In this document: positions 16,747 to 24,870 of the stretch, one piece after another
Layout: every line of letters starts with the position of its first letter
Numbering within the stretch: the first letter of the stretch is position 1
Assembly (NCBI RefSeq): GCF_004364775.1
Contig: NZ_SOAL01000015.1
Location: 1 to 64,000, forward strand
DNA: 64,000 nt
Source: Comamonas sp. JUb58
GTDB lineage: Bacteria; Pseudomonadota; Gammaproteobacteria; Burkholderiales; Burkholderiaceae_C
Direction of reading: 5' to 3'
Notes under the pieces: model-generated
What the model was told of the DNA's origin: nothing
The model's input: the letters and a program-made list of their open reading frames with translations, nothing else
Database searches by the model: none
Position numbers and translations under genes: made by a program

Positions 16747-19608
16747 ATGCCCGAGACCCGATCCACCTGCCCCTATTGCGGCGTGGGCTGCGGCGTGATC
16801 ATCACGTCCGACGGCCAGCAGATAACAGCCGTGCGCGGCGACCCGGCGCACCCGGCCAACCAGGGCAAGCTCTGCACCAAGGGCAGCAGCCTGCACCTGA
16901 CGGCAGCGCCCGCGCTGGCGCGGCAAAGCCGCTTGCTGCAGCCGATGCAGCGCCTGCAGCGCGGGGCCACGCCCGAGGCCCGTAGCTGGGACACGGCGCT
17001 GGACCACCTGGCCGCCCAGCTGCTGCAGATCCATGCCGACCACGGGCCCGATGCGCTGGGCTTTTACCTGAGCGGCCAGCTGCTGACCGAGGACTACTAC
17101 GTGTTCAACAAGCTGGTCAAAGGCTTGCTGGGCACCAACAACCTGGACACCAACTCGCGCCTGTGCATGAGCAGCGCGGTGGCCGGCTACAAGGCCACCC
17201 TGGGGGCGGATGCACCACCGGCCTGCTATGAAGACATCGACCTGGCCGGCTGCCTGTTCATCAGCGGCAGCAATATGGCCTGGGCGCACCCCATCCTGTT
17301 CCGCCGGGTGGAAGAGGCCAAGGCGCGCCACCCCGAGCGCAAGATCATCGTCGTTGACCCGCGCCGCACCGAGACCGCCGAGCTGGCCGATCTGCACCTG
17401 GCCTTGCAGCCGGGCAGCGATGTGATGCTCTGCCATGGCCTCTTGCACATCATGCTGGCCCAGGGTTGGGCCGACTCGGCCTTTATCGATGCGCATACCA
17501 GCGGCTTTGCGCAGTTGCATGCCATCGTGCGCGAGGCGACGCCGGAGCGGGTGGCCCAGGTCTGCGGTCTGGCGCTGGCTGATCTCTACCTGGCCGCCCA
17601 ATGGCTGGCCTGGGGCGGGGCCGATGCGCCCGGCACGAACGGCGAACGCCTGCCCACGCTGAGCCTGTACTGCCAGGGGCTGAACCAAAGCAGCAGCGGC
17701 ACGGCCAACAATGCGGCGCTGATCAACCTGCACCTGGCCACCGGCCAGATTGGCAAGCCGGGCGCCGGCCCCCTGTCCTTGACCGGCCAGCCCAATGCGA
17801 TGGGCGGGCGCGAGGTGGGCGGCCTGTCCAACCTGCTCAGCGCCCACCGCGACATGGCCAACCCGCAGCACCGGGCCGAGGTGGCCCAGCATTGGGGCGT
17901 AGATGCCGTGCCGGCGCTGCCCGGCAAGTCGGCGCTGGAGATGTTCGAGGCCGCAGCCGATGGCCAGATCAAGGCCTTGTGGATTGCCTGCACCAACCCC
18001 GCGCAGAGCATGCCCGAGCAGGCCATGGTGCGCCGCGCGCTGGAGCGGGCCGAGCTGGTGGTGGTGCAGGAGGCCTTTGCCCAGACCGAGACGACCGCCT
18101 ATGCCGACTGGCTGCTGCCCGCCACCACCTGGGGCGAGAAGCTGGGCACGGTCACCAACAGCGAGCGCCGCATATCGCGGGTGCGCGCGGCGGTGGCCGC
18201 GCCCGGCGAGGCCCGCCATGACTGGCAGATTGGTGTGCAACTGGCCCAGCGGCTGGAACGCCATCTGCGGCCCGGCCGCCCCAGCCTGTTTGCCTATGAC
18301 ACCGTGCAGGCCGAGCGCGGCTGCGAAGCCATCTGGATGGAGCACCGCGACAGCACGCGCGGGCGCGACCTGGACATCACGGGCCTGAGCTGGGCGCTGC
18401 TGGAGGCGCAAGGCCCGCAGCAGTGGCCGCTGCCCAGCGGCGCGGCCCAAGGGCGCCAGCGCCTGTACAGCGATGGCCGGTTTGCCACCGACGATGGCCG
18501 CGCCCGTTTTGATGCCCAGGCCTGGAAGCCGGTGGCCGTGCCGCGCGATGCGCACTACCCCTTCAGCCTGAACACCAGCCGCCTGCGCGACCAGTGGCAT
18601 GGCATGAGCCGCACCGGCCAGCTGGGCCGCCTGTTTGCCCATGCCAGTGAGCCCAGCGTGCAGGCCCACCCGCAGGACATGCGCCGCCGGCAGCTGGAGG
18701 ATGGCGACCTGGTGCAGCTGCACAGCCGCTACGGCAGCCTGGTGCTGCCGGTACTGGCCGATGCCGGCCTACAGCTCGCGCATTTGAACCTGCCGATGCA
18801 CTGGGGCAGCATGCACCTAAGCGGCAGCACGGTAGACGGCCAGCGCCTGGCGGGCGTGAACGCGTTGACCACACCGGAGCGCTGCCCACGCTCCAAGCAG
18901 CCCGAGCTCAAGCACGTGGCGGTGCAGCTGGAAAAAGCCAGCCTGCCCTGGCAGTGCCTGGGCATGGCCTGGCTCGACGACTGCCAGGTGCTGGCCACGC
19001 GCCAGGCGCTTGCTGCGTTGCTGGGTGAGTTTGACTTTGGCAGCTGCGTGCTGTTTGGCCGGGCCGTGCCACTGGATGGCGCTGCCGGCCAGGGCCGCAA
19101 TGGCGTGCAGTTCCGCGCTGCCGCACGCCAGGCGCCGCCGGCGGCCTTGCTGGCGCGTTTGCAGCAGCTGCTGCAGCTCGATGGCCCGCAGACTCTGCGC
19201 TATGCCGATGCGCAGCGCCAGTGCAGCCGCGCCATGGCCATGGGCGAGCAAGCGGGCGAGCCGGTGCTGCAGGCCTTCTTGCTCTGCGGCGATGCCAGTG
19301 CCGGCCAGTGGCTGGCGCCGGTGCTGCGCGATGAGCAATCGACGCGCAGCTTTGGCCGCCTGCTGCTGTCCTCGGGCAGCCAGGCGCCTGCCGCTTTGCC
19401 GACCCGCGCACGCCAGGTCTGCGCCTGCATGAATGTGGACGAGGCCGCCATTGGCGAGGCCCTGGCCCGCATTGACGGCGCGCCGGAGCAGCGCCTGCTG
19501 GAGCTTAAAAACACCTTGGGCTGCGGCACACGCTGCGGCTCCTGCATTCCCCAACTCAAGCAGCTGGTGCAGCGCGTGGCCCCGGCCGCGCTGGCCCCTT
19601 CTGCCTGA
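16747..19608 (+). CDS. nasA: Assimilatory nitrate reductase, Mo-bisMGD catalytic subunit
   Basis: A 953-residue molybdoenzyme reducing nitrate to nitrite in the cytoplasm. The N-terminal [4Fe-4S] ligands are Cys8, Cys11, Cys15 and Cys43 (CPYCGVGCGV, GKLCTKG). Molybdopterin-binding stretches follow (NLDTNSRLCMSSAVAGYK, LTGQPNAMGGREVGGLSNLL, AFAQTETTAYADWLLPATTWGE). A C-terminal BFD-type [2Fe-2S] domain carries Cys892, Cys894, Cys930 and Cys933, as in Klebsiella NasA/NasC-type enzymes. There is no signal peptide, consistent with assimilation rather than periplasmic Nap. The ATG at 16747 has GGAG about 8 bases upstream. No separate electron-transfer subunit is encoded here; the fused cluster may accept electrons from NirB-like or ferredoxin-type partners. 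Confidence 0.93.
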   Translation: MPETRSTCPYCGVGCGVIITSDGQQITAVRGDPAHPANQGKLCTKGSSLHLTAAPALARQSRLLQPMQRLQRGATPEARSWDTALDHLAAQLLQIHADHGPDALGFYLSGQLLTEDYYVFNKLVKGLLGTNNLDTNSRLCMSSAVAGYKATLGADAPPACYEDIDLAGCLFISGSNMAWAHPILFRRVEEAKARHPERKIIVVDPRRTETAELADLHLALQPGSDVMLCHGLLHIMLAQGWADSAFIDAHTSGFAQLHAIVREATPERVAQVCGLALADLYLAAQWLAWGGADAPGTNGERLPTLSLYCQGLNQSSSGTANNAALINLHLATGQIGKPGAGPLSLTGQPNAMGGREVGGLSNLLSAHRDMANPQHRAEVAQHWGVDAVPALPGKSALEMFEAAADGQIKALWIACTNPAQSMPEQAMVRRALERAELVVVQEAFAQTETTAYADWLLPATTWGEKLGTVTNSERRISRVRAAVAAPGEARHDWQIGVQLAQRLERHLRPGRPSLFAYDTVQAERGCEAIWMEHRDSTRGRDLDITGLSWALLEAQGPQQWPLPSGAAQGRQRLYSDGRFATDDGRARFDAQAWKPVAVPRDAHYPFSLNTSRLRDQWHGMSRTGQLGRLFAHASEPSVQAHPQDMRRRQLEDGDLVQLHSRYGSLVLPVLADAGLQLAHLNLPMHWGSMHLSGSTVDGQRLAGVNALTTPERCPRSKQPELKHVAVQLEKASLPWQCLGMAWLDDCQVLATRQALAALLGEFDFGSCVLFGRAVPLDGAAGQGRNGVQFRAAARQAPPAALLARLQQLLQLDGPQTLRYADAQRQCSRAMAMGEQAGEPVLQAFLLCGDASAGQWLAPVLRDEQSTRSFGRLLLSSGSQAPAALPTRARQVCACMNVDEAAIGEALARIDGAPEQRLLELKNTLGCGTRCGSCIPQLKQLVQRVAPAALAPSA

Positions 19609-19628
19609 TGCTTTTGAAAGGTCTTGCC

Positions 19629-20435
19629 ATGCATGCCATTGCCACCACACCCCTTGCCGCCGGCCGCTGCTACCTGGTGGGCGCCGGCCCCGGCGACCCC
19701 GAGCTGCTGACCCTGCGCGCCTGGCGCGCCATCCAGGCCGCCACCTTGCTATTGGTGGACGACCTGGTCTCCGCCGACATCGTGGCGCTGGCGCCCGCTG
19801 CCACGCGCACCATCTATGTGGGCAAGCGCGGCGGCCGGGCCAGCACTTCGCAGGCCTTTATCGAAAAGCTGATGGTGATGGCCGCCCGCCAAGGCGAGAC
19901 GGTGGTCCGCCTCAAAGGCGGAGACCCTTTCATCTTTGGCCGGGGCGGCGAGGAGGTCGCCCACCTGCAGGCCCAGGGTGTGCAGGTGGAGGTGATCAAT
20001 GGCATCACCTCGGGCCTGGCCGCCGCCACCAGCCTGGGCGTGCCGCTGACCCACCGCGACTATGCCCATGGCGTTGTCTTTGTGACCGGCCATGTCAAGC
20101 CGGGTGGGGCGCCTCTGGATTGGCGCCAGTTGGGCGCGACGGCTGAGGCGATGTCGCTCAGCCTGGTGGTGTACATGGGGGTGGCCTCGGCGCCTTTGAT
20201 TGAGGCTGGTTTGTTGGCTGGTGGCTTGGCGCCGGATACGCCGGTGGCTTTGGTGCAGAACGCTAGTTTGTCTTCTCAGCGGTCGGTGTTGACTTCTTTG
20301 TCTTGTTTGGTGAGCTGTTTGCAGGGGAGTGGGTTGGGGAGTCCTTGCATGATGGTGATTGGTCGGGTGGCTGGGTTGGCGGATGCTAGTTTGTTGTGGC
20401 AGGGGTTGGTGGAGCCGCTTGAGCGGCAGGCTTGA
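19629..20435 (+). CDS. cobA: Uroporphyrinogen-III C-methyltransferase (SUMT) for siroheme
   Basis: A 268-residue SAM-dependent enzyme that makes precorrin-2, the siroheme precursor needed by NirB. Family motifs include YLVGAGPGDPELLTLRA, VYVGKR-like IYVGKRGGRAS, VVRLKGGDPFIFGRGGEE and the ending MMVIGRVAGLA. The oxidase/chelatase domains of CysG are absent, so a separate enzyme must finish siroheme. I chose the ATG at 19629 (GAAAGG 7 bases upstream) over an ATG at 19608 that overlaps the nasA stop. From about 20180 to the stop the DNA becomes extremely G- and T-rich and leucine is almost always TTG, unlike the first two thirds of the gene. Confidence 0.92.
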   Translation: MHAIATTPLAAGRCYLVGAGPGDPELLTLRAWRAIQAATLLLVDDLVSADIVALAPAATRTIYVGKRGGRASTSQAFIEKLMVMAARQGETVVRLKGGDPFIFGRGGEEVAHLQAQGVQVEVINGITSGLAAATSLGVPLTHRDYAHGVVFVTGHVKPGGAPLDWRQLGATAEAMSLSLVVYMGVASAPLIEAGLLAGGLAPDTPVALVQNASLSSQRSVLTSLSCLVSCLQGSGLGSPCMMVIGRVAGLADASLLWQGLVEPLERQA

Positions 20436-20510
20436 TGGGCTGCTTGTGTTGGTGCTGCTGCTAGTCAGTTGTTGCTAGTTGGTTGTTGCAGCGCCTTTTA
20501 ATGCGCTTTG

Positions 20511-20800
20511 TTTACTACTGCGTAGGGCAGTTGGCCGGGTCTCGCCCCGGCGGGCGAGGTACTTTTCTTGCGCGGCCAAGAAAAGTACCCAAAAGAAGGC
20601 CGCCCCTGCTGCTTGCGACCCTTCGCGTTGCGAAGGGCAACCTGTGTCGTGGCGTTTGCGGGGTGTGCCGCGAAACTCTCTACGCGCCAAGGCGCTCCGT
20701 TCGGACAGACGCGGCAAGCTAGTTCACGATGCACTGGCACTCTTCGGTGCGAGTGCCACCCCGCAAACGCCACGACCCAGGCGCATGCAAAAGGGGGGAT
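20511..20800 (+). repeat. Repeat unit A (about 290 bp)
   Basis: It runs from TTTACTACTGCGTAGGGC to GCATGCAAAAGGGGGGAT and is nearly identical to unit B. It contains a 13-bp hairpin, GGTACTTTTCTTG (20558-20570) with CAAGAAAAGTACC (20577-20589), and further short inverted repeats (CCCTTCGCG/CGCGAAGGG-type and TTTGCGGGGTG/CACCCCGCAAA). Confidence 0.85.
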
Positions 20801-20885
20801 TCGGGATAGCTTCTTTGAGCGGTGGATGATGCTGTCCTTCGCTTCTTGCTGGTTGGCTGGCCGTTGTGCTTGTTAATTAATTCTG

Positions 20886-21176
20886 TTTACTACTGCGTAG
20901 GGCGGCTGGCCGGGTCTCGCCCCGGCGGGCGAGGTACTTTTCTTGCGCGGCCAAGAAAAGTACCCAAAAGAAGGCCGCCCCTGCTGCTTGCGACCCTTCG
21001 CGTTGCGAAGGGCAACCTGTGTCGTGGCATTTGCGGGGTGTGCCGCGAAACTCTCTACGCGCTGAAAGCGCTCCGTTCGGACAGACGCGGCAAGCTAGTT
21101 CACGAAGCGCTGGCACTCTGCGGTGCCAGCGCCACCCCGCAAACACCACGCCCCAGGCGCATGCAAAAGGGGGGAT
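20886..21176 (+). repeat. Repeat unit B (direct copy of A)
   Basis: It matches unit A over its whole length with a few scattered differences, including the hairpin GGTACTTTTCTTG/CAAGAAAAGTACC. The differences near the 3' part keep the pairing of the inner stem (for example TGGCACTC/GCACTGCC-type arms change together), suggesting the structure is conserved. Confidence 0.85.
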
Positions 21177-21181
21177 GCTGA

Positions 21182-21230
21182 AACAGCCAACAGCCAACAG
21201 CCAACAGCCAACAGCCAACAGCCAACAGCC
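21182..21230 (+). repeat. Tandem heptamer (AACAGCC)7
   Basis: Seven perfect head-to-tail copies of AACAGCC occupy 49 bases between repeat units B and C. Such arrays can change length by slippage. There is no open frame that makes sense across it. Confidence 0.95.
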
Positions 21231-21235
21231 TTCGG

Positions 21236-21283
21236 GCCATCGCTGCGCTCGGCCGGTTTTGGGTGCCGAGCGTAGCGATGGCA
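21236..21283. repeat. Long inverted repeat (18-base arms)
   Basis: GCCATCGCTGCGCTCGGC on the left and GCCGAGCGTAGCGATGGC on the right are complementary except for one position, around a short G/T-rich loop. It separates the heptamer array from unit C. Confidence 0.8.
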
Positions 21284-21300
21284 CACGTCTGCTCAGTTTC

Positions 21301-21581
21301 CCTTCTGAATGCGCCGAGGAGCACAGGGTATGGGCTGGGCAGTTGCACCGAAGAGTGCAACTGCTTCGTGAACTGACTCACCGCGTCTGTTTGAACGGAG
21401 CGCCTTGGCGCGTAGTGAGTTTCGCGGTGCAGCCCATACCCGAGCACCACAGGTTGCCCGCAGCGAAGCGGAGGGACGCAGTCAGCAGGGCGACCTTCTT
21501 TTGGGTACTTTTCTTGGTCGCCAAGAAAAGTACCTCGCCCGCCGGGGCGAGACCCGGCCAGCAGCCCTACGCAGTAGTAAA
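21301..21581 (-). repeat. Repeat unit C (inverted, diverged copy)
   Basis: Read on the minus strand it begins with the same TTTACTACTGCGTAGGGC and the tract CGGGTCTCGCCCCGGCGG, and keeps the hairpin arms GGTACTTTTCTTG/CAAGAAAAGTACC. The distal half has diverged from A and B but keeps the same order of inverted repeats. Confidence 0.8.
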
Positions 21582-21653
21582 AAGCGCCTATTAAAAGGCG
21601 CTGTTAACAGCCAGTAGACAAGAGCAAATCAAGAAGCGCAGAGCAGCTACCGG

Positions 21654-22142
21654 TCACTTGACCGGAATAACCGTAGAGGAAGGCACCGCCACCGCCGTCA
21701 CACTGTTCTGCGGCGAGCCCTCAATCACCTTGTCGGAGTACGTCATGTACACCAAAGTATTGCGCGCCGCATCCACCATGCGCACCACCCGCAACCGCTT
21801 GAACAGCAACGAGGTCCGCTCGCTGAACACCTCTTCCTGCTGCTTCAAAGGCTTCTCGATGCTGATCGGCCCCGCCTGCACACAGGCAATCGACGCCTCC
21901 GAGCGGTCCTCAGCCAGACCCAATGCGCCCTTGACGCCACCCGTGCGGGCACGCGACACATAGCAGGTCACGCCCTTGACCAGCGGGTCGTCATAGGCCT
22001 CGACAACGATCTTGTGGTCGGGGCCGATGAACTTGAACACCGTGTCCACCGAGCCGATGGTGTCCGGTTGGGCCCAGGCGGCCGTGGCGGCCAGGCAGCC
22101 TGCGGCGACGACGGCGTGGCGCCAGGAAGTGGTGGTCAGCAT
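21654..22142 (-). CDS. creA: CreA-family periplasmic protein
   Basis: A 162-residue protein with a signal peptide (hydrophobic core [14 protein letters not shown], cleavage before QPD). The mature part matches the CreA family: [35 protein letters not shown] and [19 protein letters not shown]. The molecular role of CreA is not established; it is widespread in Proteobacteria and exported. It sits 66 bases downstream of cphA on the same strand and could be co-transcribed, although a functional link is not evident. Confidence 0.9.
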   Translation of the reverse strand: MLTTTSWRHAVVAAGCLAATAAWAQPDTIGSVDTVFKFIGPDHKIVVEAYDDPLVKGVTCYVSRARTGGVKGALGLAEDRSEASIACVQAGPISIEKPLKQQEEVFSERTSLLFKRLRVVRMVDAARNTLVYMTYSDKVIEGSPQNSVTAVAVPSSTVIPVK

Positions 22143-22208
22143 GGAGGGTTTCCGGAAAAGGGAAGGGACTGCACCGGCGCCAAGGCCGGTGCATGTGGGA
22201 GCAGAGGA

Positions 22209-24791
22209 TCAGGCCTGGGCGGCGGCCTGGGCCACGTGGCGCTGCAGGTGCTCCAGCGCTTCTTCGACCTGGTCGACCAGGACCAGGCAGAGGTCGCCCG
22301 GTTGGAGGCGTGCCAGCGCGTGGTCGATGGCGATGAACTCGCCGTGGATGTCGGTCACGTAGCTGGTGCGGCTGGCGCCTTGCAGGCCTTGGCGCAGCAG
22401 CGCGATGACTTCGCCGTCGGCGCGGCCGCGTTGGGCGGCATCCTGGTAGAGGATCACGTCGTCGAAGGCCTCGCCCAGCATTTCGGTCTGGACGCGGATG
22501 TCTTCGTCGCGGCGGTCGCCGGCGCCGCTGATGACCACGCTGCGCTTGTTGGCGGGCATGGCTTCCACGGCCTGGATCAGCGCGCGGATGGCATCCGGGT
22601 TGTGGCCGTAGTCGGCAATGATGGTCGCACCGCGGTAGTCCATCACATTGAAGCGGCCAGGGGCGTTGTCGCTGTCGTTGACAAAGCCGGCCAGGCCACG
22701 GCGGATGGTCTGCCAGGGCAGGCCGGCGGCCCAGGCGGCGCCGATGGAAGCCATGACGTTCTCGACCTGGAAGGTGATCGCGCCATTGCGGGTGATCGGG
22801 ATCTCGCGCAGCGGGATCGACTCGCGCCAGGAGCCTTCGGCGGCCACGATGCTGTCGCCATCGACATAGACGACGCGGCTGCCTTGCGCACGGTGCGTGG
22901 CCATCACGGGGTGGTGGCGGTCGGCGGCGAAGAAGATCACCTTGCCGGGGCAGACATGGGCCATCGCGGCGACCAGCGGGTCGGCGGCGTTGAGCACGGC
23001 GTAGCCGGTGGGAGCCACGTTCTGCACGATCACGCGCTTGAGCACGCCCACGTCTTCCTTGGTGGTGATGAAGTTCAGACCCAGGTGGTCGCCTTCGCCC
23101 ACGTTGGTGACCACGGCGACCTGGCAGCGGTCAAAGCCCAGGCCTTCGCGCAGAATGCCGCCGCGTGCGCATTCGAGCACGGCGGCATCGGTCTCGGGGT
23201 GGGCCAGGGCGTTGCGCGCGCTGCGCGGGCCCGAGCAGTCACCGCTGTCGATCTGGCGGCCGTTGACGTAGACGCCATCGGTGTTGGTCATCGCCGTGCG
23301 CCAGCCGTGCGAGGTGAACAGATGGGCGATGACGCGGGTGGTCGTGGTCTTGCCGTTGGTGCCGGTCACGGCCACCAGCGGGATGCGGCCGTCGTTGCCG
23401 GCGCTGAACATCTCATCGACCATGGGCACGCCGACATGGCGGGGCTTGCCGAAGGAGGGCGCCAGGTGCATGCGCAGGCCGGGGGCGGCGTTGACTTCGA
23501 CAATGCCGCCGCTTTGCTCTTCCAGCGGCTTGAGCATGGTTTCGCAGACCACGTCCACGCCGCAGATGTGCAGGCCAATGGTCTGGGCCGCTTCGATCGC
23601 GCGGGCGGCGATTTCGGGATGCACGTCATCGGTCACATCGGTGGCACTGCCGCCGGTGGACAGGTTGGCATTGTTGCGCAGCACCACGCGCTGGCCTTGG
23701 CCGGGCACGCTGTCGGGGGTCATGCCTTCGCTGGCGATGCGGGAGATGGCGATGTCGTCCAGGCGGATCTTGGTGAGCGCGGTGCCGTGGCCGGTGCCGC
23801 GGCGTGGGTCCTGGTTGACCAGGTTCACCAGCTCGCGGATGGTGTGCTGGCCGTCACCCAGGACCTGGGGTGGCTCGCGGCGGGCAGCGGCGACCAGTTG
23901 GCCACCCACCACCAGCAGGCGGAAGTCGTGGCCGGGCAGGAAGCGCTCAACCATGATCTCGTCGCCAAATTCGCTGGCGGTCTTGTAAGCGGCTTCCAGG
24001 CCTTCGCGGGTGGTGATGTTGACCACCACGCCCTTGCCCTGGTTGCCATCCTGGGGCTTGACCACGACGGGCAGGCCCACTTCCAGTGCCACTTGCCAGG
24101 CCTCGTTCACATCGGCCACAGGGCGGCCCATGGGCACGGGCACGCCAGCGGCATGCAGCAGGCGCTTGGTCAGGTCCTTGTCCTGCGCAATGGATTCCGC
24201 CACGGCGCTGGTCGAATCGATCTCGGCCGCCTGGAAGCGGCGGGCCTTGGAGCCCCAGCCCAGCTGCACCAGCGAGCCAGTGGTCAGGCGGCGGAAGGGA
24301 ATGCCACGGGCGACGGCGGCATCGACGATGGCGCCGGTCGAGGGGCCGATGCGCTCGTCTTCATCCAGCTCGCGCAGCGCGGCAATGGCGGCGTCGGCAT
24401 CAAAAGGGCTGTCGTTCAAGGTGGCCTGGATCAGCGCTTCGGCCTTTTCCATCGCCAGCTTGCCCACCGCTTCTTCGGTGTATTCGACGACGACCTGGTA
24501 GGTGCCAGGCTCGGTCGTCACATGGGTGCGGCTGAAGGTGACCGGGCAGCCGGCCTGCGCCTGCAGCGAGAGTGCGGCGACTTCGAGCACATGGGCCAGC
24601 GACAGGGCCTGGTCGGCGCCATGGGGCTGCAGGGGGGCGATGTTGGGGAAGCGCGCGCGCAGTTTTTCTTCAAAACCGGGGATGGTGCTGTAGCGCTGTT
24701 CGCTGTCTTCACAGCGCACGATGGTCTCGATGGCGGTGCTGCGGGTCCAGAGATTGGGGCCACGCAAGGCACGGGTGCGGGAGAGCTGCAT
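22209..24791 (-). CDS. cphA: Cyanophycin synthetase
   Basis: An 860-residue enzyme that elongates the Asp backbone of cyanophycin and adds Arg side chains. It has an N-terminal domain (to about 165), an ATP-grasp domain (about 205-450; PVVVKPQDGNQGKGVVV, GIVEVNAAPGLRMHL) and a Mur-ligase-like domain with an intact P-loop GTNGKTTT (477-484) and a C-terminal ADYGHNPDAIRAL. Both ATP sites look complete, so this should be the active polymerase. I chose the ATG at 24791, which begins the conserved MQLSRTRALRGPNLW; an upstream in-frame start at 24905 would overlap the preceding gene. It lies 79 bases after the second cphA-like gene and is probably in one operon with it. Confidence 0.95.
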   Translation of the reverse strand: MQLSRTRALRGPNLWTRSTAIETIVRCEDSEQRYSTIPGFEEKLRARFPNIAPLQPHGADQALSLAHVLEVAALSLQAQAGCPVTFSRTHVTTEPGTYQVVVEYTEEAVGKLAMEKAEALIQATLNDSPFDADAAIAALRELDEDERIGPSTGAIVDAAVARGIPFRRLTTGSLVQLGWGSKARRFQAAEIDSTSAVAESIAQDKDLTKRLLHAAGVPVPMGRPVADVNEAWQVALEVGLPVVVKPQDGNQGKGVVVNITTREGLEAAYKTASEFGDEIMVERFLPGHDFRLLVVGGQLVAAARREPPQVLGDGQHTIRELVNLVNQDPRRGTGHGTALTKIRLDDIAISRIASEGMTPDSVPGQGQRVVLRNNANLSTGGSATDVTDDVHPEIAARAIEAAQTIGLHICGVDVVCETMLKPLEEQSGGIVEVNAAPGLRMHLAPSFGKPRHVGVPMVDEMFSAGNDGRIPLVAVTGTNGKTTTTRVIAHLFTSHGWRTAMTNTDGVYVNGRQIDSGDCSGPRSARNALAHPETDAAVLECARGGILREGLGFDRCQVAVVTNVGEGDHLGLNFITTKEDVGVLKRVIVQNVAPTGYAVLNAADPLVAAMAHVCPGKVIFFAADRHHPVMATHRAQGSRVVYVDGDSIVAAEGSWRESIPLREIPITRNGAITFQVENVMASIGAAWAAGLPWQTIRRGLAGFVNDSDNAPGRFNVMDYRGATIIADYGHNPDAIRALIQAVEAMPANKRSVVISGAGDRRDEDIRVQTEMLGEAFDDVILYQDAAQRGRADGEVIALLRQGLQGASRTSYVTDIHGEFIAIDHALARLQPGDLCLVLVDQVEEALEHLQRHVAQAAAQA

Positions 24792-24870
24792 AGTGTTTCT
24801 TTCAGATGGAGGGCCCGCTGAATCAGCGGGCCGTGCATGCTTGTCGTCGTGGAGAGCCGTGTCCGGCGTA

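Larger units (their letters stand above)
20489..21603. repeat. Intergenic repeat block flanked by inverted ends
   Basis: The 1.2 kb between cobA and creA holds no credible gene. Its two ends are inverted copies of each other: CAGCGCCTTTTAAT and TTTACTACTGCGTAGGGC on the left (20489-20529), and their reverse complement on the right (about 21562-21603). Between them lie three copies of a roughly 290-base unit, two direct (A and B) and one inverted and diverged (C), plus a heptamer array. Each unit throws up open frames in several frames that resemble spurious hypothetical proteins in other genomes. It may act as a bidirectional transcription end, or be a non-autonomous mobile element. Confidence 0.75.

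Noticed and set aside
16306-18723. An 805-codon minus-strand frame opposite nirD and nasA
   Set aside because: A shadow caused by high GC in the third codon position; the plus strand carries complete cofactor motifs of nirD and nasA.
21182-21230. Possible CRISPR array
   Set aside because: The heptamers are directly adjacent with no spacers, so this is a simple tandem repeat.
20479-21617. A dozen overlapping open frames of 60-190 codons in the repeat block
   Set aside because: They occur in every frame, repeat with the repeat units and translate structured palindromic DNA; none has a ribosome site or a protein-like composition.
22014-24821. A 935-codon plus-strand frame opposite cphA
   Set aside because: Low-complexity Gly/Ala/His/Asp composition typical of antisense shadows; cphA on the minus strand has intact ATP-grasp and P-loop motifs.
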